Source: Eutreptiella sp. 'Long Island Sound 2002' (lineage: Eukaryota > Euglenozoa > Euglenophyceae > Eutreptiales > Eutreptiaceae). Taken from it: a stretch of DNA of 64,000 bases. The stretch is from contig OZ038401.1 of the NCBI GenBank assembly GCA_964036045.1, positions 33,284,397 through 33,348,396 on the forward strand, read 5' to 3'. The number at the start of each line of letters is the position of its first letter. The first letter of the stretch is position 1. Shown here in pieces: positions 12,566 through 22,430 of the stretch. A model generated the notes under the pieces. That model ran no database searches. It was not told the DNA's origin and saw only the letters and a list, made by a program, of their open reading frames with translations. The position numbers and the translations under genes were made by a program.

Positions 12566-12605
12566 TGGGCCACCTCTGATTTTGTCCCCTGCTCTGAAGC
12601 GTCAA

Positions 12606-13344
12606 GGTAATGGACTCCCACGCTGGGTACCGGTCCTGCCGGTCCCCACCGGGGAAATAATTGTGGGGCACAGGCAAGGCCTTGGGGGCTGGTTCCCTAG
12701 GCGCTCAACTATGATTTTTATGGCCTTCTATTTCGGGGTTCTTTTTCGAATGTTCGCCTCACCCCAATGGGTCGGGGGTTTTGTAGACTATGTATTGTGC
12801 ATTGTTGATGTTGATCGCGCTGTGCGGGTCATTGAACCGCTTGGTGATGATTTGGAAGGCGTGACGGAGCTTCCTTGCCCTTCCTGAGCCCCCCCCCCCC
12901 CCCTCAGCACCCAAGTTGAAGGTGCACTTTTGGGGATCAAGGAGAGTGTTCAAGCCACCCCCACCCCGTTCGAAGACAAGGAGGCCTCCGCCGAGCAAAG
13001 CGTGGAAGGCCCGAAGGCTAAGGTGCAACCTTCGGCCCACAGAGGAGGACACCCGTCCCAAGGTCCTCATCCGTGGAGAGTGACGCAAGGTGCGGATGGC
13101 TACCCGAGAGATGCATATGGCCAGCTCGGGCGTGACCAGCTTTTCATCAATGATGTGGCCAAGTAGCTTGTAGCAGAGTTGTGCGCTGCTTGTCACCTTG
13201 ACCCTAGTCCTAGTGCGAAGCCCAAGCACAATGACACAAAAGGTGACTTGATCTGCAAGCATGCATTCTACAACTACTGGTAGTGGGTGCATGTTTTGTG
13301 GGCTATATTTTCCTCTGCCTATGTAGTGTACCAATGGTGGAGCG
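12606..13344. other. No recognised gene; one unexplained minus-strand ORF
   Basis: A minus-strand open frame at 12759-13334 (191 codons) has mixed composition and no family I recognise. Its 3' half crosses a 15-C run near 12889-12903. The plus strand here has a ctcag right after that C run. I cannot say whether either strand is expressed. Confidence 0.25.
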
Positions 13345-13790
13345 TATAAGCATGCTATTATGTTGGCCCCATCCCAGTGCCTTGGTGGCCTATAATGGTG
13401 GCACTAACGTTGGCCACCGGTGATGGCCCTATCAAGATTCTTTTCTTGAGCCTGATTTCGTTTTCAGTGCCAACACACTAGATGTTGGCCATGGCCCTGT
13501 CAGGACTTTTTTCTTGGGCCTGATTTTGTGTTGAGTGCCAATGACACCATGTGATGCTATGTCATATTGCATGCTATTATATTGCTCCCATCCTTGTGCC
13601 TTGGTGTCCTATAATGGTGGCACTAACGTTGGCCATGTCCTTGTCAGGACTCTTTTCCTGAGCCTAATTTTGTTCCTAGTGCCGGCACAAAATATTGACC
13701 ATGGCCCTATCACGACTCTTTTCTTGGGCCTGATTTTGTGTCTAGCCCCAATGACACCATGTGATACTATGTTATATTGGCCGAGTCCCA
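13345..13790 (+). repeat. Tandem duplication, 221-bp period with internal sub-repeats
   Basis: The block gtggcactaacgttggcca recurs at about 13396 and 13617. Each 221-bp unit itself holds two diverged copies of a block with ggccctgtcaggact and gggcctgattttgtg. The whole is therefore a two-level tandem repeat. Confidence 0.75.
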
Positions 13791-13959
13791 ACCAATTGGT
13801 GGCCACACAGAGTACTAGGTGCACTGTGGAATTGGCGATCGAATCGAATTGGTTGCTATGGGGCGCCGTACGGAACCGGCAATTGTACATATTCCACATG
13901 TATTGCAAAAGTTGCATTTCTTTCAATTTTCAATTTTTTGTTGAAATAGTTTACAGACT

Positions 13960-14035
13960 TACTGCAAAAAAAAATTACACACATTTACCGGAAAAAAATT
14001 ACACGACTTGACGAATTTTTTTGTACATGAGTTAC
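13960..14035 (+). repeat. Fragment of the 45-bp AT-rich repeat
   Basis: Poly-A, tacacacatttaccgg and tacacgacttgacga blocks match the array at 9130-9360, showing that this repeat is dispersed as well as tandem. Confidence 0.6.
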
Positions 14036-14939
14036 ATTTGTCACGGCTTGACAAGGCCCATATCCTGGAGTCTGCTGATGAGCATGGGCTTGCAGTATTT
14101 ATTGGATGTGCTGTGCAGCCATGCCCAACTGCGGGGTCCCTGCAGTATTTTTGTGCTCTTTGTGTGAATCTTTTTGAGATCTGGGGGGAGAACCTGACGT
14201 GGCATGCACACGGCACGGCCATTTGGCGACATCTTGACAAAGGAGATCGTTGGCCGACAGCAAAGACAACAACCAGCAGACGGTGCTTGGGCAAAGGGAA
14301 AGTATGATGTTTCCAATACACCACCACCTCAGACTACGGTTGACAGCCGTATTTGGCTGTTAAACAAATGTATTTGGTGGTTGCTCTTTGTTTGGTAGTG
14401 CACCGGCAAGTTGTGGTAAGTCCTGATTCATTCCATCTGCTAAATGGGCAATCAGAGGCCCAGCCAGACGCTTTGGATCCCCCATTCCAAAACCACATCC
14501 TCCTAAAACCACGATACAAAATATAAGTGAGAGGGAGTCCTTTCTGGAATGCAAAGCACTGCAGAAGACCAATCACGCTGGCTGTCCAGCCCTTTTCGTG
14601 AAACACGGCTGTGGAGCATAAGTGCAACACACATAAGTAAGACAAGTGTATCCAGAACACTTGGAGCTGCCCCTTGTCCCTGGAGGCTAGCACCCAAATT
14701 CACCCCTACCCTTGCGCAAGCGCGGGCTTGTCCAAGCACGGCGACCCCGTTTGGCCTTTGTTTTCCTGTTTTTTCCTGACCACGCTTTTTGTGGTCAGAA
14801 ATGTAATGTGACGCGGTTGTGTTCCGATTGTAGAGGAAAAAAGGGGCTGGATCATACTTGTGGTAGTTTCTCCTGCTCATACCAACATTCTGCTTGCACC
14901 TGCAACCCAATGTTGTTTGCCTTGATGTCATTTTCAGCC
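14036..14939. other. No recognised gene
   Basis: No domain seen. The segment contains the hairpin at 14776-14798. It ends with a pyrimidine-rich 3' splice-like sequence (gtcattttcag) just before the ORF at 14940. Confidence 0.4.
14776..14798. repeat. 8-bp perfect hairpin with T-rich loop
   Basis: CTGACCAC at 14776-14783 pairs with GTGGTCAG at 14791-14798 across a gcttttt loop. No link to a gene was identified. Confidence 0.5.
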
Positions 14940-15259
14940 ATGGCCAATGTTGCCATTGCTGGCATGGCTGTTGCTTACACCTGCTCCACTGGTGAACATG
15001 TGCCTGCCACTATTATTCGTCCTTCTACTCATGGGGATGCTTTCTTTTATGTGAAGTACATGTTGTTGAGGGCAACCTTTATTTCACCAAAGATATTGGT
15101 GATGACAGTTTTGTACCAAAGAATTAGAAACCCAAACTCACTCCAAAGCCTGCTGCAAAGCCTGCGCCAAAGCGCAAGCATGTGCAATTGTTTAAGATGA
15201 GGCGCAAGGTTGGAAAGGGCTTCTATTCCACAGCTCTTGATGACCCTGATGGGCAGTGA
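14940..15259 (+). pseudogene. Broken transposon-type ORF, paralogous to the one at 34877
   Basis: An ATG follows a splice-acceptor-like attttcag. The frame encodes a segment with the pattern G-E-x-V-P-A-T-I-I-x-P-S-T-H-G-D. It then shifts frame near 15055 (into VHVVEGNLYFT) and hits TAG at about 15125. The frame continues with a Lys/Pro-rich basic stretch to TGA at 15257-15259. The same layout (Met, about 10 residues, hydrophobic-Tyr block, G-D/E-x-V-x-A, P-S-x-x-G) is found at 34877-35213. I infer a mobile-element protein domain but cannot name the family. The frameshift and stop make this copy dead. Confidence 0.45.
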
Positions 15260-16386
15260 GGACGTCCAGAACATGCTGAAAATTGCCTGCACATGGCGTT
15301 GTGGTATCCTGTTGCAACAATGGTGGTTAGGGTGAAGTATGGGCAGGTTGTCACTACATACCTTCTTTTGGTACTGCACATTGCGCGCAAGCACGGCCTT
15401 GTCTAAGCATGGGGTTTGGATGAATCATTGACGCAGCTCCGCCGCTTTACTGAGTCAAAGAACAGTGATTTCCTGCCGGTGGGATACCGGGGCTGACGGC
15501 CATCGTCGGATTATGGCTAAGCATGGGGATCCATCTGACTGTTGTTTTCGTGACATTCAGTGTGCTTGCGCAAGGGGTGTGCCACCATGTCGCCTATCCA
15601 TGACACGGACAATGGTATTTTGTCTGTTCAATGCCGTTGGGAAGGAAGATGCATTTCATAGAGGACATCTCTGTCAGCCGGATGTCAGCCCCCTTCACTA
15701 CAATTCCTTTCTGCTGTGTTAGATCAAGGTGCCCCACCCAGCCTCTAGAGCTCGTGACGCTTTTGATTCAGTTCCACCTGACTCATGAACTTGCACGACC
15801 ATGGCCACACAGTACCTCATTTTGTACACTCTGCACTTGGCTCATACACGCTGCACTGACAGCATCGGCTCGAGCTTCTCCACCTATAGGAATGCTGCAA
15901 GAATCAGTGTGCACACACGAAGTGGCACAGAATTAGAACTCGGCCATGGTGGTCCGTGGTCTGCTTCTTATGAAGTTGAATCCCACCAAAGGACAAATAC
16001 ATAGTCTCCCTTTGTTCCATGGCGCCTTTACTGCCTTGTGTCTCACGCACAAGCTGCTGGAGCCGAGTGCTACCATGAACCCGTGCTACATGAACCCCTG
16101 CCTCTTGTAGCGCTATCTAGCTGCATGCCCCATCCACGGCGCTGGCACTGTACATCGACACCACCTAGACACTGCAACACATACCGTGCCAAATAGTGTA
16201 GCCTTGTTCATGTCAACTGCCTTGGGGCCTTTTGCAGCCTTCACTGGTGCCACGGCAGCTGTCTCACTCTTGCCACTGGCCCTGTGAGGTGTCTGCCTGC
16301 GGGTCACATACCGTTGTGTGGGTGTGTCTCTCCTGTGCTCTGCTCCTTCCATGCCCTGCCTGAACCCTTGCCTTCTTCCCTTGCAG
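15260..16386. other. Upstream of the esterase; no clear exon found
   Basis: This segment should contain the first exon or exons of the esterase, because the main exon starts at a splice acceptor without an evident signal peptide. I could not identify the upstream exon with confidence. An ATG at about 15801 opens a 67-codon frame with no clear signal-peptide character. A pyrimidine-rich tract ending cttgcag lies at 16375-16386. Confidence 0.35.
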
Positions 16387-16393
16387 ATCGCAA

Positions 16394-17599
16394 ATGCTCC
16401 ACCTTGGAGGCTGCCCCTTGCGGCAGGCCATATGCATTCTCCAAGGCTTGTTGATTGTATCGCCCTCATCGCTTGGGGGGGGCACCACCATCCCAGCCAA
16501 TGACAGGGCGGTGCGGTGGGTGGGCCGGGTGCATCCTGCAGCCCAGCGGGCAGTGGCATTCGACTGGGAGGGCGTGTCCGCCACGGTGACGCTCGTGGGT
16601 TTCACATGGATCACCGTGGCCATCTCGGACCAATGCCAAGGCACAGGTGTCGGTGGAGGATCGCGCTGGGGGGTCACCATGACCCCCGTGGACTTGAGCA
16701 TCGCCTCGCGCGCACACCGCTTCCTCACTTTCTACACCGGGTCCAGAGTGCGGGAGTATTACATGTTCAATCTGCCGGGCGGTCAATGCGACATGGGCCC
16801 CACGCACAAGCCCATTGGCACCACCTCGTTCACGCTGACAAGGCTCACGGAGAGTCGGTTGAGCGGGTGCACGCCCACACACAACCTTTCCGTCCTCGCT
16901 TTCTCAAGTGACGGCCGATTTGTGACCCCTGCTTTCGAGCAGCCGGTCCGACGCATTGAATTCGTTGGTGACTCAATCACGGCCGGGGATATGGACGATG
17001 GCGGTGAGGGGGCAGGTGGTGCGCCCGACAAGAGCTGCGTCAACTCCGCCTTCAACGATGACATCACGTACTCAAGTGGTGCCATTTTGTGCTCGCAGCA
17101 GCGGGGGTTTGGTGCAGACTGCATGTACACGGCTTGGGGAGGCATTACCCTCGGTGTTGGATCTACGTGGGGTATGTCCGACCTGTACCCATACACGTTC
17201 TCAAGCTCGGGACGGGGGCATGAATACCTGCCGTGGAATTTCTCGGCTTTCCCTGCAAATGCTGTTGTGATCAATCTTGGCACAAATAGAGGCTGGAAGC
17301 CGGACAGGACCGCTTGGGTGAAGGCGTATGTTGCCTTTGCAAGTGACATAGTGAAGAAGTACTATCAGAACCCAGCACTGGTCTTGTTCTTAGCATATGG
17401 GCCAATGACGACGGATTACGCCGCGTTGGTGTCGGACGTGATTAGGAATCTGGTCGTCTCTGGGGTGCGTGCATTTCCATTGGATCTAACATTACCCCAT
17501 GCAATGAGAGGCTGCTATGGCCATCCAAGCCATGAGGACAACGTGGAAATTGCGGCCAAGGCGAGGCCACAGATTGCGCGGGTCCTCGGATGGAACTAA
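16394..17599 (+). CDS. SGNH-type carbohydrate esterase (CE2-like)
   Basis: A 401-codon open exon, probably beginning at 16387 right after the acceptor cttcttcccttgcag; the true N-terminus lies in an unseen exon. Residues about 38-160 look like the N-terminal beta domain of CE2 acetylesterases. The SGNH core follows: block I G-D-S-I-T-A-G with nucleophile Ser194, block II Gly near 249-250, block III L-G-T-N (Asn298), and block V G-H-P with His377. CE2 enzymes deacetylate xylan or other plant polysaccharides after secretion (family knowledge). The usual Asp three residues before the catalytic His is Cys374 here, so it may act with a Ser-His dyad. Block III continues with Arg299 where Asp is common. 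The frame is intact to TAA at 17597-17599, with no sign of decay. Substrate and localisation are inferred. Confidence 0.8.
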   Translation: MLHLGGCPLRQAICILQGLLIVSPSSLGGGTTIPANDRAVRWVGRVHPAAQRAVAFDWEGVSATVTLVGFTWITVAISDQCQGTGVGGGSRWGVTMTPVDLSIASRAHRFLTFYTGSRVREYYMFNLPGGQCDMGPTHKPIGTTSFTLTRLTESRLSGCTPTHNLSVLAFSSDGRFVTPAFEQPVRRIEFVGDSITAGDMDDGGEGAGGAPDKSCVNSAFNDDITYSSGAILCSQQRGFGADCMYTAWGGITLGVGSTWGMSDLYPYTFSSSGRGHEYLPWNFSAFPANAVVINLGTNRGWKPDRTAWVKAYVAFASDIVKKYYQNPALVLFLAYGPMTTDYAALVSDVIRNLVVSGVRAFPLDLTLPHAMRGCYGHPSHEDNVEIAAKARPQIARVLGWN

Positions 17600-17998
17600 A
17601 CGCTTTCTCGTGCCAATGTTGTGTTAGTACTCAACTTCTGTCAACTGCCATGCTCGGACCGAGCCCCGCCATGCAAGGCCTGTGGGTGGGAAAGGGTCCC
17701 GGCACGGCAGCCAATGAGGGCGGTTTAGGAAGTGGGCCTGCGTCCCCCGCCCCCCACCATGGAGCAATTCTCTTCCCGCCCAGGTGGAACAAAGTATAGT
17801 GTAAAAGAAAACCAAGAAAAGCGACTGAAGTCAGTTTTGTGCTTCCGAGTGAACCGCCAGAAGCTTCTAGTCGATGGCTCTGTCAAACAGGCTCAGCCTT
17901 CCAAAGGCTTCGTCCACACTGGCCATATATTAAACATCTGCAAAGTGTAGCATGCAATTACTATGCCGAGTGCCGAGTGTGTGCAACCCCCCCCCCCT
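17600..17998. other. 3' flank of the esterase
   Basis: No gene seen. Several runs of C lie near 17988-17998. No clear polyadenylation signal was identified. Confidence 0.35.
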
Positions 17999-18145
17999 CC
18001 AAATCGGCAGCCGAATTTGGCCGACCTCGGCGATTTGTTCCGCCGATTTGTTGGGTTTCTGAATTTTGCCGATTTGGTTTGCGGATTCTTTGGGTTTCTG
18101 TGATTTTGCCCATTTGTTCTGCCGACTTGTTGGGGCTTCTGGGAT
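17999..18145 (+). repeat. CGATTTGTTGGGTTTCTG minisatellite
   Basis: Four or five degenerate copies of a unit containing gccgatttg and tgggtttctg. A shorter relative (cgccgatttgttgggat) lies near 19230-19260. Confidence 0.65.
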
Positions 18146-18249
18146 TGTAGGACACCTGATTTGGACGTGTCAACCTAAGATGTGCATCATTTACTTTGGG
18201 ACACTGGGTAATACTTTTTCTTTCTATATTGGTTGTTCAGATTGGCACC

Positions 18250-18591
18250 ATGAAGTGTTTTTACTGCCCAGAGAAAGACGCATCTCTGGTCCCCTGGGAT
18301 TCATTGTCCCCCAGTGATCAAACTTTTCTGCGGGACAAGTACCCTGATGCTGGTCAGGGGGCAGGTTGCAACTTATGTGTTCGCTCTGCACGCCCCAGTG
18401 CTTTCTTCAGCCGCCGTCCCTCAAGCACCTCATCATCAGCCCCCCAATCATTGGATTCTGGGCTGCAGGTGCCTTTGGCTCCTCGAGTTGTGTCTGGTGC
18501 AGCCACGTCTTTGGCCACAGAGTCAGTGGAATCTGGAGTTGTGGAGCTTTCAGCGTCTGTTGCAGAGTCTTCTACTGCTGCCAGAGGGAAG
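18250..18591 (+). CDS. Zinc-finger-like exon truncated by a SINE-like unit
   Basis: ATG at 18250 has a good context (caccATGa) and lies 9 nt after a splice-acceptor-like ttggttgttcag. The first 45 residues hold two C-x2-C pairs (Cys at residues 3 and 6, then near 42 and 45) separated by an acidic/aromatic spacer. A Ser/Ala/Val-rich low-complexity region follows. The frame stays open into the repeat starting at 18592, where similarity to coding sequence ends. It looks like the N-terminal part of a DNA-binding or transposon protein, but I do not recognise the family. The truncated end argues for a dead copy. Confidence 0.45.
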
Positions 18592-18812
18592 ATGCAAATG
18601 GGAAGCCTGTGTGAATTCCTCTTCTTCTGGCAAGCTTTGTTTGTGCATGGAAAACCAATTTTCTCAGCAAGACAAGTGACAAAAAATGCCAAAAAAATTG
18701 GTCCTGGGTTTGAACCCATGCCCGTGAACCAGCAGTATATAGTGCATACCACTGGACCACTGCCTTGTACTACTATACATCTGCTCAGGGACCATGTACA
18801 GACCGAGGGATG
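18592..18812 (-). mobile_element. tRNA-derived SINE-like unit, copy 1
   Basis: On the minus strand, 18742-18760 reads GTGGTCCAGTGGTATGCAC, a good RNA polymerase III A box. The block gggttcaaaccc at 18706-18717 is a B box at tRNA-like spacing. A poly-A-rich block and a conserved tail (gatgcaaatgggaagc on the plus strand) complete the unit. A second copy follows at 18852-19085 in the same orientation. Confidence 0.65.
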
Positions 18813-18851
18813 CTTGCAAATCAGTGCTGCACACCCACCCAGCACACAGTG

Positions 18852-19085
18852 GGATGCAAATGGGAAGCATGTGTGCATTTATCTTCTTCCAGCAGGCTTT
18901 GTTTGTGCATGGAGAACCAATTTTCTCAGGAAGACAAGTGAAAAAAAAATGCAAAAAAATTCCGGTCCATAAACAGTGGGGTTGGAACCCACACCAGCCA
19001 AAGTGTGTGACTAGGCATATACCACTGGGACACCACTGTGCACTGCTATACCACTGCTCAGGGACCATGTACAGACCGAGAGACG
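18852..19085 (-). mobile_element. tRNA-derived SINE-like unit, copy 2
   Basis: Tandem partner of the unit at 18592, offset about 260 bp. It shares the gatgcaaatgggaagc start, the A-rich block, a B box (gggttccaaccc, minus strand, near 18973), an A box (tgtcccagtggtatatgcc, minus, near 19015-19033) and the ggaccatgtacagaccgag end. Divergence by eye suggests an old duplication or two insertions at one site. Confidence 0.6.
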
Positions 19086-19639
19086 AAATTTTTTTTTGAA
19101 AATTGAGAGATATTTTGCGTTTCCACATAAATGCAAGTATTGAGCAACCATAAGGAAGGTGTGTTAGGGGTCTGGGACTGAGATCCAGGGCACTGGGAGC
19201 CTGTTTTGCCGAAAAATCGGTCCGCCCATTTGTTCGCCGATTTGTTGGGATTTCTTCGCCGATCTGGGTGGGGGGGTGTTGTGTGTGGATGGGCTTTGCT
19301 TGTTGACCTTGATGCCCTGCCTTCCCCGGCGCACTGATGTGTAACAAATGGTCCCCCTGATCCTACATTACCCACATCGTTTGTGATGAAGAGCAACATG
19401 GTGCTAAGGGCTTTGAAGGACCCAATGCATGTTAATGTATCCATGCTTTTGGCATGGGTCATTGGAAGGGCTCTAAGACAAAAGTGTTGCCTCTCATGAG
19501 ACCAAGGGGGAGCAGCTGCGTGCCGGGCATCTTTTTGGGCCACTGTTGATACGGAGCCATAATCCACGCTTTTTGAACAGCCCCTTTCTAGTTGGGGGTA
19601 TGGGGAATGCCCCTTTCCACAAGTTTTTTGTTCCATACC
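19086..19639. other. No recognised gene
   Basis: The segment includes a short relative of the cgatttgttggg repeat near 19230. Otherwise it is featureless. Confidence 0.35.
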
Positions 19640-19800
19640 GTGGGGTTTTTTTTAAGCTTCTTATGCATTTTGGATGTGGCATATTTAAATTGCCACCCAT
19701 TTTTACCTGTTTTCAACCATTTTTACCCATTTTCCATCCCTCTTTTCTCCGCACCATGGGGAACCCGAGAAGGCAGGGCGATGTAGCCATATTGATCTCT
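19640..19800 (+). mobile_element. Relic related to the three-copy Harbinger-like family
   Basis: The sequence gcttctta-gcattttggatgtggcat, the pyrimidine-rich cacccatttttaccc block and the caccatgg start align with 49170-49265 in copy C of the family described at 48970. The adjoining cgagaaggcagggcgatgtagcc matches the internal repeat of copy A. No terminal repeats were found, so it is a fragment. Confidence 0.5.
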
Positions 19801-20969
19801 CCTCACCATGGGGACCTCATGGAAGTGGCTTGGTTGTAAAGGTGGAAGATAATGCAAAGGTTACTGGAAGAAGATGTAGTGAAGGAGCCAGCAAGCAAGC
19901 AATGATTAAAGCACAAGAGGTGTGAGGTGGCCTCCTCTTGTCCACAATCTTGAGTTGTTGTGGCTTTTGTGCGCAGGCCATGGAGGAGTTGGTCTTAAGT
20001 GCAGGGGAATGGGAAGGCAGAGTTTCCTTGTTTTTTTTGCAAGTCCTCACTTTTGAAATGCAACCGGTTAGCCAACTAGTGAAACCAAGGACTTTTCATG
20101 TATGCCACTAGTGGGACCAAGCAGTAATGTGGTCACCCACTACCACTCAAAGATGTTTGCCCTGATGAAGTTGCATTGTTTTACCCTCTCACGGGTGGTG
20201 TTGGAAGGTTTTACCCCTCGACAGCGGGGCTTGTGTCGCTACCTTGCTGCTCTGTGCTTTGGAGTCCCTGAGAAGGTAGGGGTCAGCCATTTTACTCCTC
20301 TTCGCTTTGGAGACCCTGAGATGGTTGGGCTCTGTGGCCGCTTTGCAGCCCCTTGCTTTGGACTACACCGCTGATGCATAAAATACTCTTGTGTTGTCCA
20401 TGTTGCATGTTCCTTTGGCCTCACGCAAGGTAATAGGACAATAGGGCACAACAGGTTTTCTCACAATATAGTTTGGGGGCACGTCCGGAAGGAGGTCAAT
20501 TTGGAGGTTTCCAGGACAGTATGGCAAGAGAGGGGAGCAATGAAGAAGGCTGTTCACATCATGGGAATGCCTTTGCATTGTGTGCTACTGTGTGCATAGC
20601 TGGTCATACTTCCTGGACACAAGAGAGATGCAATAATGATGTGAAGGGACCGTTGAAACTGGTACAACTGTGACCATGGGGACCCTTGCGCTGCACCCAT
20701 GCTACTTTTATGCGTGGAGTTGAGAAACAAGGCATAACCTCCCCCCCCCCCCTTCCCATGCCCTTTATCCCCTTTGCCCCTGCCCAATAAAAATTTGCTT
20801 GTAGTGTATTGGATGTTTTCAGTGGCTTCCCCTTTTACCTTTCTGAGTCCCTTATAGACGCCTGGAATCCCTTATAAACCCCTTGCAGCAATCTTTGCAA
20901 CACCTTAGATTTGCTAAGATCAATGTCACACACCTCTCCAGTGCCATGTCATAGAGGTTTTGTTGGGCC
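19801..20969. other. Upstream region of the F-box-E2 gene
   Basis: At 20205-20370 there are three loose copies of a block with cgctttggagaccctgagaaggt-like sequence, recalling the satellite and transposon internal repeats. A run of about 12 C lies near 20740. I see no TATA-like element or other promoter signal that I can defend. Confidence 0.35.
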
Positions 20970-21893
20970 ATGGGACCAATTTCAATGAACTTGGGTGTCC
21001 AAAATAGCTCTACTATCTTCTGTCCCACCCGCATCTGCAGTGGTGTTTTGTTTCTTGCCTCCTCAATGGCCTTGTCTAAGTGCCCTCCTCAGGTGCTGTG
21101 CGGCATAGCAGATTTTGTACACGCACGGGATGTGTACAATACACTGTCTCTCGTGTGTGCCGGTTGGAGGGAGGCATTGAGCGCGGTGTGGCCCATGTTG
21201 CCAGACCCTGAGTACCCCAGGTGCACTGCTGCGGTGATGTACCATGCCCTTCTGACCGCTGGCGTACCACAGTACTGGCCCCTGTTGTGTGCTGCTGGGG
21301 TGTGGTCACTCTCGGCGCTTCGCACTCAAGTGCAAACAGACTCTTTGGCGATTGATGTGGCACCGGAAGATATCGACACGTTCCATGCCCTTTTGCGACT
21401 CCCAGAGTTCCGAGCCCTCGCAGGAGCAGAGAAGGTTGGAGGGAGAAGAAAGAGGTTGCTTAAGGAACTGGCTGACTTTTACGACGAAGGGTCGGGGCGT
21501 GACGGCATTGACATCGTCATCCCTGACTTGGCCGAGCCCTTCAGGTGGCTCGGGATTATCCATGGGCCTCTTGGTACTCCATACGCGGGAGGACAGTTCC
21601 GCGTCAGTGTGGAGATTCCTGATTGCTACCCGTTCAAACCACCTAAGAACCACTTTCTGACCAAGGTCTACAGTCCGAATATTGACTCGAATGGGAGCCA
21701 TTGTCTTGATATTGACAGCGACCAATGGTCGCCCCGCCTTACAATTTTCAAAGTGCTGCGCGCACTAAGCGGTATCTTGCACGATCCCAATCCTGATGAC
21801 CCAATCGTGCCAGCAATTGCGGTTGAGCTCAGGAATGACCCAGGGATGTTTGAGGCGAAAGCAAAGGAGTGGACGATGCGCTTTGCTATGTGA
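20970..21893 (+). CDS. F-box / ubiquitin-conjugating enzyme (E2) fusion protein
   Basis: A 307-residue single-exon protein. Start at 20970 is chosen for its strong context (gccATGg); Met33 (21066) just before the F-box is the alternative. Residues about 37-72 match an F-box: C-P-P-Q-V-L, I-A-D-F-V, a D-V turn and L-V-C-A-G-W. F-boxes bind Skp1 in SCF ubiquitin ligases (established). Residues about 160-307 are a complete E2 fold, closest in feel to UBE2D/Ubc4: P-Y-A-G-G, Y-P-F-K-P-P, catalytic Cys245 in H-C-L-D, then W-S-P and D-P-N-P-D-D-P, ending E-W-T-M-R-F-A-M. The HPN motif reads S-P-N (Ser235), with the catalytic Asn237 kept eight residues before Cys. Inference: an SCF subunit carrying its own E2. 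The middle (75-158) is unassigned. The frame is intact, with no sign of decay. Confidence 0.85.
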   Translation: MGPISMNLGVQNSSTIFCPTRICSGVLFLASSMALSKCPPQVLCGIADFVHARDVYNTLSLVCAGWREALSAVWPMLPDPEYPRCTAAVMYHALLTAGVPQYWPLLCAAGVWSLSALRTQVQTDSLAIDVAPEDIDTFHALLRLPEFRALAGAEKVGGRRKRLLKELADFYDEGSGRDGIDIVIPDLAEPFRWLGIIHGPLGTPYAGGQFRVSVEIPDCYPFKPPKNHFLTKVYSPNIDSNGSHCLDIDSDQWSPRLTIFKVLRALSGILHDPNPDDPIVPAIAVELRNDPGMFEAKAKEWTMRFAM

Positions 21894-22430
21894 GCTCAGA
21901 CAATCTCGCCCATGAGAGTACAAGTGGGGGGGTTCAATACAAGACGGCACCTGTTTTATGGCCAGGTGCGGGGTGTTGGGAAAGGCCCTGGCTATGTCCA
22001 ACAAATATGCGCAATTTAGTGTCTCTTGTGTAAGCAAGAAGGGCGTCCATAGATTGCATGAGCACCTAGCTCCTGACCCTTTTTCAAATGGCACAGCCCC
22101 AACAGGTCAAGATTCCATTGAGACATGTTTGCCCAGGTTCGGCAGTGACCCATGATGCAGAGTCACTCGCATCAATATCACTATCTTGTTGCCTTGGTGA
22201 CCACCGAACAGTATTTGTGTTCCATCTGTGACACACCCGAAGATAAGTGGCTAGTGCCCAATCTTGTGCCCTGGTAGCCACCAACACGCTGGTGAGCACA
22301 GCTAGAGCACTCCCAGTGCAAAGTAGTGAGCATGTTCAGGACTTCAAGGTGAAATGCTCCAGGTTCAAAAACTGTGTACTGTAGGCCCGAAGTAGATGCA
22401 GGTGAAGAAGGACATGTGTCATAAACTGAG
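21894..22430. other. 3' flank of F-box-E2 gene; no gene recognised
   Basis: Ordinary-composition sequence without recognisable domains or repeats. Confidence 0.4.

Noticed and set aside
9400-12605. CRISPR-like regular spacing of repeats
   Set aside because: The whole 85-bp unit is repeated, there are no unique spacers or cas genes, and the context is eukaryotic. It is a satellite.
12759-13334. 191-codon minus-strand ORF as a gene
   Set aside because: I could not find a motif, start context or splice signal. It crosses a 15-C run that creates a Gly tract. Left only as a note in the region entry.
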